Part shown: positions 58,470 through 64,000 of the stretch, piece by piece | Layout of the letters: each line of letters begins with the position of its first letter | How positions within the stretch are numbered: position 1 is the first letter of the stretch | NCBI RefSeq assembly: GCF_014194695.1 | Contig: NZ_JACIAH010000011.1 | Location: forward strand, 115,946-179,945 | Direction of reading: 5' to 3' | DNA: 64,000 nucleotides | DNA from: Rhizobium sp. BK399 | GTDB lineage: Bacteria; Pseudomonadota; Alphaproteobacteria; Rhizobiales; Rhizobiaceae | Notes under the pieces: generated by a model | Databases searched by the model: none | What the model saw: the letters and a program-made list of their open reading frames with translations, nothing else | Told to the model about the DNA's origin: nothing | Translations under genes and position numbers: made by a program

Positions 58470-59487
58470 TGAACGGCCAGGATTGCTCGACGGCGCCATT
58501 TGGCCAGCCGAGAACATGAAGCTATTTGGTCACGAGAACGCTGAGGAGTTCCTTGCGCAATCGTACCGCTCGGGTAAGGGCCACCACGCGGTTCTAATCG
58601 AGGGGCCGCCGGGCATCGGCAAGGCAACTCTGGCGTTCCGGTTTGCAAATCATGTCCTAACGCATCCCGATCCTGCGCGTGCGCCGGAGTTGTTGGCGGA
58701 TCCTGATCCCGCTTCATCGGTTAGCCGCCAGATTGCCTCCGGCGCGTCGCACAATCTGCTTTACCTGGCGCGTCCCGTTGATGAGAAGACGGGGAAGGTC
58801 AAGTCCGCGATCACTGTCGATGAGGTGAGGCGGGCAGGGCGCTTCTTTTCACAGACGTCTGGCACCGGTAATTGGCGGATCGTCATCATCGATCCCGCGG
58901 ATGACATGAACCGCAATGCCGCGAATGCGATCCTAAAAATTCTTGAGGAGCCGCCGAAGCGCGCCCTGTTCCTGCTGATCTCGCATGCGCCCGGCAGACT
59001 GCTACCAACGATTCGTTCTCGCTGCCTGCCGCTGAAGCTTGCGCCGCTTGAAGACGGCGCCCTCGGCGCGGCGCTTGCACATCTTGGCATCGAGGCCGGC
59101 GACCCTGATCTGCTTGCCGCCGCGAACGGCAGCGTCGGCGAGGCGCTGAAGCTGGTGAACTACGGCGGCGGCGAGATTGTCGAAGCCTACAACGAGGTTC
59201 TGCGAGCGCAAGGGGCATCGGCGCGCAGGGCGATGCATCGGCTGGCGGATGCCCTTTCAGGCAAGGACAGCGACACAATTTTTGAGTTCTTCACGGGTCA
59301 CGTCGGCGAGGATCTGATGCGGAGGGCGCGGGCGGCTGCCGTTGCGGGGCAGGTTGCGGCGGCCGAGCGGCTCGCCCGCCTGCATTCCGACATAAGCGAG
59401 CGGCTGACGGTTTCGGATGATTACAACTTGGATCGGAAGCAGACGATCCTCAGCATCCTCGGAGACATCAAGCAGCCTGGTCCTTGA
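58462..59487 (+). CDS. holB: DNA polymerase III delta-prime subunit
   Basis: A 341-aa clamp-loader subunit with P-loop-like GPPGIGKATLAFRFA, sensor region RNAANAILKILEEPPKRALFLL and SHAPGRLLPTIRSRC. It probably starts at ATG 58462. It is translated with tmk and ends one base before the stop of the convergent permease gene. Confidence 0.94.
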   Translation: MSDERPGLLDGAIWPAENMKLFGHENAEEFLAQSYRSGKGHHAVLIEGPPGIGKATLAFRFANHVLTHPDPARAPELLADPDPASSVSRQIASGASHNLLYLARPVDEKTGKVKSAITVDEVRRAGRFFSQTSGTGNWRIVIIDPADDMNRNAANAILKILEEPPKRALFLLISHAPGRLLPTIRSRCLPLKLAPLEDGALGAALAHLGIEAGDPDLLAAANGSVGEALKLVNYGGGEIVEAYNEVLRAQGASARRAMHRLADALSGKDSDTIFEFFTGHVGEDLMRRARAAAVAGQVAAAERLARLHSDISERLTVSDDYNLDRKQTILSILGDIKQPGP

Positions 59488-60288
59488 TCAGGTCGCCAGC
59501 AGCTTCCAGGCGACGACGCAGAGTGTCAGCGCGAGGACGACGCGGATCGTTCGTTCATGAAGCTTTGGTGCGATCAGGCTGCCGGCAATGATGCCCGGTA
59601 TAGAGCCAACCAGAAGCGCAAATAGCATTCCCCAGTTGATCTCACCGATCATCCAATAGCCCATGCCACCAATCAGCGTCAGCGGGACGGCGTGGACGAT
59701 ATCCGAGCCGACGATTTCTCGGACATCAAGTCGCGGGTAGAGCACGAGCAGCACAGTCACGCCCAGGGCGCCGGCACCAACCGATGTCAGGGTCACCAGG
59801 ATGCCAAGAGCCAGGCCGAGCACCGTTGTCCAGATGGCAACCGTAACCGGCTTAGGTGGAGAGCGCTCTCCGATTGCGCGTAAGGCGAATGCCAGGACCT
59901 GCTTGCGAAAAACCAGCATCAACGCCGTCATGACAAGCAGCCACCCAAGTGCCGTCGTGATCGTGTGTGCGACTTCCACGCTCTTGCGGTCGACACCCGC
60001 CATCAGCCAAAGCATCAATAGGGCAGCTGGAACGCTGCCAGCGGCAAGACAGCCGACGATACGCCAGTTTATCCTGCCGTGCATGCCGTGCACCGCCGTG
60101 CCTGCCGTCTTGGTGACTGCCGCGTAGAGTAGGTCGGTGCCAACGGCCGTGGCCGGATGAACACCAAAGACCAGCACCAGCAGTGGCGTCATCAGCGATC
60201 CGCCGCCAACGCCGGTGATGCCGACAAGCGCGCCGACGAGTAGCCCCGAGAGGGAGTAGAGAGGGTCGAAGCTCGAAAAGTCAGTCAA
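59488..60288 (-). CDS. TauE/SafE-family sulfite exporter-like permease
   Basis: A 266-aa membrane protein with about eight helices and the repeated family motif GITGVGGGSLMTPLL / TSVGAGALGVTVLL. The TTG at 60288 is preferred because GAGG precedes it and it gives the usual MTDFSSFDP-type start; a second TTG, 39 bases upstream (60327), lacks a ribosome site. It lies on the strand opposite to the tmk-holB-metG-tatD run. Transports an organosulfur or sulfite-like anion; exact substrate unknown. Confidence 0.85.
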   Translation of the reverse strand: MTDFSSFDPLYSLSGLLVGALVGITGVGGGSLMTPLLVLVFGVHPATAVGTDLLYAAVTKTAGTAVHGMHGRINWRIVGCLAAGSVPAALLMLWLMAGVDRKSVEVAHTITTALGWLLVMTALMLVFRKQVLAFALRAIGERSPPKPVTVAIWTTVLGLALGILVTLTSVGAGALGVTVLLVLYPRLDVREIVGSDIVHAVPLTLIGGMGYWMIGEINWGMLFALLVGSIPGIIAGSLIAPKLHERTIRVVLALTLCVVAWKLLAT

Positions 60289-60517
60289 ACAGGCGACCTC
60301 GGTCCTGCACGCGAATGCTGTTGCCAAGTGCTGGAGATGTCACGTCGCCGATGCCCCGCCTTTTGAGTTTTCTTTGGGTAGAATGCGCCTAAAATCGAGT
60401 CAAGTGCAGCACACCAGTCATCGGCAAATCGCCGATGCTTTCGAAACTTGGTGTTTCGCTTCGCCATGACATGCGCTAAGAGCGGCTAACAAATTTTATA
60501 GAGTAAGCCGGACAAGA

Positions 60518-62077
60518 ATGGCCGCCATGACAGACAAGACACCCTTTTACATCACCACCGCGATTTCCTATCCGAACGGCAAGCCGCATATTGGCCATGC
60601 CTACGAATTGATCGCGACGGATGCGATGGCGCGCTACCAGCGCCTTGATGGCAAGGATGTGTTCTTTCTGACCGGCACCGACGAGCATGGCCAGAAGATG
60701 CAGCAGACGGCTCGCGCGGAAGGCATTTCGCCGCAGGAGCTTGCGGACCGCAACTCCGACGAATTCCAGGCGATGGCGAAGCTGCTCAATGCGTCGAATG
60801 ACGATTTCATTCGCACGACACAGGAGCGTCACCACGAGACGTCCAGAAACATCTGGAACCTGATGGCCGATAACGGCGATATCTACAAGGATTCCTACGC
60901 CGGCTGGTACTCGGTGCGCGATGAAGCCTACTATCAGGAAAACGAAACCGAGCTGCGCGCCGACGGCGTGCGCTACGGCCCGCAGGGCACGCCGGTCGAA
61001 TGGGTGGAAGAGGCCAGCTACTTCTTCAAGCTTTCCGAATATCAGGAAAAGCTGCTCGCCCACTATGAAGCCAACCCGGATTTCATCGGCCCGGCCGAGC
61101 GTCGCAACGAAGTGATCTCGTTCGTGAAGTCGGGGCTCAAGGATCTGTCGATCTCGCGGACGACGTTCGATTGGGGCATCAAGGTCCCGAATGACCCGTC
61201 CCACGTCATGTACGTCTGGGTCGACGCCCTGACCAACTACATCACCGCGACCGGCTATATCGAAGACAAGAATGGTCCCCGCGCCAAGTACTGGCCGGCA
61301 GATGTTCACATCATCGGCAAGGACATCATTCGCTTCCATGCGGTCTACTGGCCGGCCTTCCTGATGTCCGCCAAGCTGCCGCTTCCCAAGCGCGTCTTTG
61401 CGCACGGCTTCCTGCTCAACAAGGGCGAGAAGATGTCGAAGTCGCTCGGCAACGTTGTCGACCCGGTCAACCTTGTGAACCACTTCGGCCTGGATCAGGT
61501 GCGCTATTTCTTCCTTCGCGAAGTTTCGTTCGGCCAGGACGGCAGCTACAGCGAAGAAGCGATCGGCACCCGCATCAACTCCGATCTTGCCAACGGCATA
61601 GGAAACCTTGCCAGCCGCTCGCTGTCGATGATCGTCAAGAATTGCGACGGCATGATCCCGGAATGCGGTCCGCTGACGGATGAAGACAAGGCCATGCTGG
61701 CTCAGGCCGACGCGCTGCATGCTTCGACGCGCGACGATATGGGCAAGCAGCTCATTCATCGTGCGCTGGCCTCGATCATCGCAGTCGTTTCCGAAACGGA
61801 TCGCTACTTCGCCGGTCAGGAGCCCTGGGCGCTGAAGAAGACTGATCCGGCGCGCATGGGTACCGTGCTCTATGTCACGGCCGAGGTCGTCCGCCAGATC
61901 GCGATCTTGCTTCAGCCTTTCGTGCCGGAATCGGCCGGCAAGCTGCTCGATCTTGTTGCGGCACCTGCCGGAAAACGCGACTTCGCCGCACTCGGCGAGA
62001 GTGGTCGACTTATCACTGGCACGCCTCTCGAAGCGCCGAAGCCGGTCTTCCCGCGCTACGTTCCGCCGGAAGCGTGA
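60518..62077 (+). CDS. metG: Methionyl-tRNA synthetase
   Basis: The 519-aa class I synthetase has HIGHAYE and KMSKSLGN, the ATP-binding signatures. The length is that of the short form without a C-terminal dimerisation domain. ATG 60518 is used; ATG 60527 is possible. tatD follows by 7 bp. Confidence 0.96.
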   Translation: MAAMTDKTPFYITTAISYPNGKPHIGHAYELIATDAMARYQRLDGKDVFFLTGTDEHGQKMQQTARAEGISPQELADRNSDEFQAMAKLLNASNDDFIRTTQERHHETSRNIWNLMADNGDIYKDSYAGWYSVRDEAYYQENETELRADGVRYGPQGTPVEWVEEASYFFKLSEYQEKLLAHYEANPDFIGPAERRNEVISFVKSGLKDLSISRTTFDWGIKVPNDPSHVMYVWVDALTNYITATGYIEDKNGPRAKYWPADVHIIGKDIIRFHAVYWPAFLMSAKLPLPKRVFAHGFLLNKGEKMSKSLGNVVDPVNLVNHFGLDQVRYFFLREVSFGQDGSYSEEAIGTRINSDLANGIGNLASRSLSMIVKNCDGMIPECGPLTDEDKAMLAQADALHASTRDDMGKQLIHRALASIIAVVSETDRYFAGQEPWALKKTDPARMGTVLYVTAEVVRQIAILLQPFVPESAGKLLDLVAAPAGKRDFAALGESGRLITGTPLEAPKPVFPRYVPPEA

Positions 62078-62084
62078 GGACGTC

Positions 62085-62867
62085 ATGCTGATCGATACGC
62101 ATTGTCATCTGGATTTCGCCGACTTCGAAGAGGAGCGCGACGAGATCGTCAGGCGCGCCCACGATGCCGGCGTCAAACAGATGGTGACGATCTCGACGCG
62201 CGTGCGCAAGCTCGACGGTCTGCTGGCGATCACCGAGAGATATCCGTCAGTCTTCTGCTCCGTTGGTACCCATCCGAACAATGCCGGCGACGAGCTCGAT
62301 ATCCTGACGGACGACCTCGTCCGACTGGCCAACGCACATGAGAAGATCGTTGCGATTGGTGAAGCCGGTCTGGATTACTTCTACGATACGCAGAAGCCGG
62401 AAGACCAACAGACCGGATTGCGGCGCCATATTGCGGCATCGCGTCAGACACAGCTGCCGCTGGTGATTCACAGCCGCAGCGCCGACGATGACATGGCGGC
62501 TATTCTGACCGAGGAAACGGGGAAGGGGGCATTCCCCTTCATTCTCCATTGCTTCTCGTCGGGCCCAGGGCTCGCGAAGGTCGGGGTCGAACTGGGCGGC
62601 TACGTCTCCTTTTCGGGCATCCTGACTTTCCCGAAATCTGAGGAGCTTCGAGACATCGCCAAGTCCGTCCCGCATGACCGCCTGTTGGTCGAGACCGACG
62701 CGCCGTACCTTGCGCCGAAGCGTTGGCGCGGCAAGCGCAACGAGCCATCCTACGTCGTGAATACGGCTGAGGTTCTGGCCGAGACGCTCGGTCTCAGCTA
62801 TGCCGAGATGGCTCGGATCACCACCGAAAACGCATTCCGCATTTTCTCGAAGATGCCAAGGATCTGA
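62085..62867 (+). CDS. tatD: TatD-family metal-dependent DNase
   Basis: A 260-aa TIM-barrel hydrolase with metal ligands in IDTHCHLDF, GEAGLDYFY, VIHSRSADDD, HCFSSG and ETDAPYLAP. Family members are 3'-5' exonucleases in DNA repair. It lies in tandem with metG and the next gene. Confidence 0.95.
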   Translation: MLIDTHCHLDFADFEEERDEIVRRAHDAGVKQMVTISTRVRKLDGLLAITERYPSVFCSVGTHPNNAGDELDILTDDLVRLANAHEKIVAIGEAGLDYFYDTQKPEDQQTGLRRHIAASRQTQLPLVIHSRSADDDMAAILTEETGKGAFPFILHCFSSGPGLAKVGVELGGYVSFSGILTFPKSEELRDIAKSVPHDRLLVETDAPYLAPKRWRGKRNEPSYVVNTAEVLAETLGLSYAEMARITTENAFRIFSKMPRI

Positions 62868-62871
62868 CAGC

Positions 62872-63702
62872 GTGGGTTACAGACGACGTTTCACCATTCT
62901 CGGCTGTTCGTCGTCGCCTGGCGTACCGCGCATCACTGGCGATTGGGGTGCTTGCGATCCCGCCAATCCGAAGAACCGCCGAACCCGTGCAGCCTTCATG
63001 GTGCAGCAATTCGACGACAATGGCGGTGTCACGACACTCATTGTCGACACGGGGCCGGATTTTCGCGAGCAGATGATCGCCGCGCGTGTCACGCAAATCG
63101 ACGCAGTCCTTTATACACACGCTCATGCCGACCATATTCACGGTATCGACGATCTGCGCGGCTATTTCTACGGTGGCCAACAGCGGGTTCCGATCCACGC
63201 GACGCCGGATACGATGGATCGCATTCGGCAAGGTTTCGGCTATTGCATCGAGACGCCGCCAGGTAGCAACTATCCGCCCATCGTTGAAGCGAAAGTCATC
63301 GAAAGCCTCGATTCTGCGCTGCGTATCAGCGGCGCCGGCGGAACCATATCCATCTGGCCACACCTCCAGCAACACGGCGATATTCACTCACTCGGCATCC
63401 GGGTTGGTGATGTGGCTTATTGCAGCGATATCAGTGATTTTCCGCCGGAAACTGTCGAAAAGCTTCAACATCTCGATGTTCTCATCATCGATGCCTTGCA
63501 ATACCGATATCATCCCAGCCATCTGTCGCTCGAACAGTCGCTGGATTGGATCGATCGCCTGAAACCGAAGCGTGCGATCCTGACCCACATGCATACGCCG
63601 CTCGACTACGACACTGTGATGGCCGAAACGCCGGACCATGTCGTTCCGGCTTACGACCAGATGAACTTTGATATCGAATTGGCGGATATCGAAGGCCTCT
63701 GA
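62872..63702 (+). CDS. MBL-fold metallohydrolase, PhnP-like
   Basis: A 276-aa metallo-beta-lactamase-fold protein with THAHADHIHGIDDLR, followed by YCSDISDFPPET, DALQYRYHPSH and LTHMHTPLDY. This is the group of phosphodiesterases resembling PhnP. It starts with GTG 62872, 4 bp after the tatD stop. The function of this orthologue is not established. Confidence 0.88.
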   Translation: MGYRRRFTILGCSSSPGVPRITGDWGACDPANPKNRRTRAAFMVQQFDDNGGVTTLIVDTGPDFREQMIAARVTQIDAVLYTHAHADHIHGIDDLRGYFYGGQQRVPIHATPDTMDRIRQGFGYCIETPPGSNYPPIVEAKVIESLDSALRISGAGGTISIWPHLQQHGDIHSLGIRVGDVAYCSDISDFPPETVEKLQHLDVLIIDALQYRYHPSHLSLEQSLDWIDRLKPKRAILTHMHTPLDYDTVMAETPDHVVPAYDQMNFDIELADIEGL

Positions 63703-64000
63703 CTTCACCATCGGCACGTTTGAACTGTGTTCCACCGCATTAATGCCGTCGCGTGTTTGCAGCGAACTAAGCTTTCAATGCGTCTTAGGATACAGTGATA
63801 CAGACCTGAAGGAAAAGAAACTTCATAGCTTCCGCCAGTGCAGTGCGCGCGTCAGAGGAGGCGATATCTTTCCAAGTTGGATATACCAATTAGTTCCATA
63901 ACCTATCTTATCTGATTTATGGATGTAGCGAGGTGGGTTCTAGAATGAAGTGCGACTTGCTAATGATCCCAATGGGTTATCAATTGCAAGGACGATGCAA
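63703..64000. other. Right-edge region without a supported gene
   Basis: About 300 bp, noticeably AT-richer than the core genes. A short frame from ATG 63945 runs off the edge (MKCDLLMIPMGYQLQGRC), but it has no clear ribosome site and cannot be judged. TGATCCCA...TGGGTTATCA near 63963-63981 is an imperfect inverted repeat. Confidence 0.4.

Noticed and set aside
60285..60467. Minus-strand 60-aa frame (MAKRNTKFRKHRRF...) between the permease and metG
   Set aside because: No ribosome site; overlaps the permease start; basic composition typical of chance frames.

Overview
The window reads as core chromosome of a Rhizobium-type alphaproteobacterium (Rhizobiaceae). Supporting evidence: the gene order bamA-lpxD-fabZ-lpxA-lpxI-lpxB, the dusB-ntrB-ntrC-ntrY-ntrX-dat-hfq-hflX block, E1-beta of pyruvate dehydrogenase carrying its own lipoyl domain, a fused IspDF, a GTTC-N7-GTTC type LexA operator, and high-GC codon use. 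No sequence search was run; all names come from reading motifs and context.

Layout. 1-6690: outer-membrane and lipid A operon (bamA is cut by the window edge). 6721-11454: citrate synthase, ComEC-like protein, LexA with its operator. 11655-14794: VOC protein, kdsA, eno. 14936-23521: FtsB-like protein, pdhABC, lpdA, two small GlsB/YeaQ-type membrane proteins and lipA, i.e. the pyruvate dehydrogenase complex with one of its cofactor enzymes. 23596-26325: P-loop kinase-like protein, COQ10/RatA, CinA-type amidase, IspDF. 26487-36589: dusB-ntrBC, ntrYX, a D-amino-acid aminotransferase, hfq, hflX. 36659-38086: MazG and a nucleoside-deaminase-like protein on the minus strand. 38346-43555: siroheme/sulfite reduction genes (cysG, DUF2849, cysI-type reductase, DUF934) and a UbiH-like monooxygenase. 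43535-45275: AEC transporter and CcdA.

45459-54487 is the accessory part. It holds many very short genes: a tyrosine-rich secreted protein, a 75-aa protein, an entericidin-like lipoprotein, three tandem mini-ORFs behind an FMN reductase, a putative zinc-binding 62-aa protein and two paralogous 60-aa lipoproteins. The two lipoproteins bracket a three-gene GT2-GtrA-membrane glycosyltransferase cassette of the kind that modifies surface polysaccharide. This cassette lies on the 3' side of a tRNA-Ser(UGA) gene. 55298-63702 returns to core genes: rlpA, a DacF-like protein, tmk, holB, a TauE/SafE permease on the opposite strand, metG, tatD and an MBL-fold hydrolase.

The most interesting items are: (i) a leader in front of the 75-aa gene in which a hairpin presents CCUCC in its loop and an exact 11-base complement covers the gene's own Shine-Dalgarno; (ii) the Gtr-like cassette between duplicated lipoproteins beside a tRNA; (iii) a nearly perfect 33-bp dyad abutting the hflX start; (iv) the cluster of mini-ORFs; (v) a DacF-like protein lacking two of its three active-site motifs.
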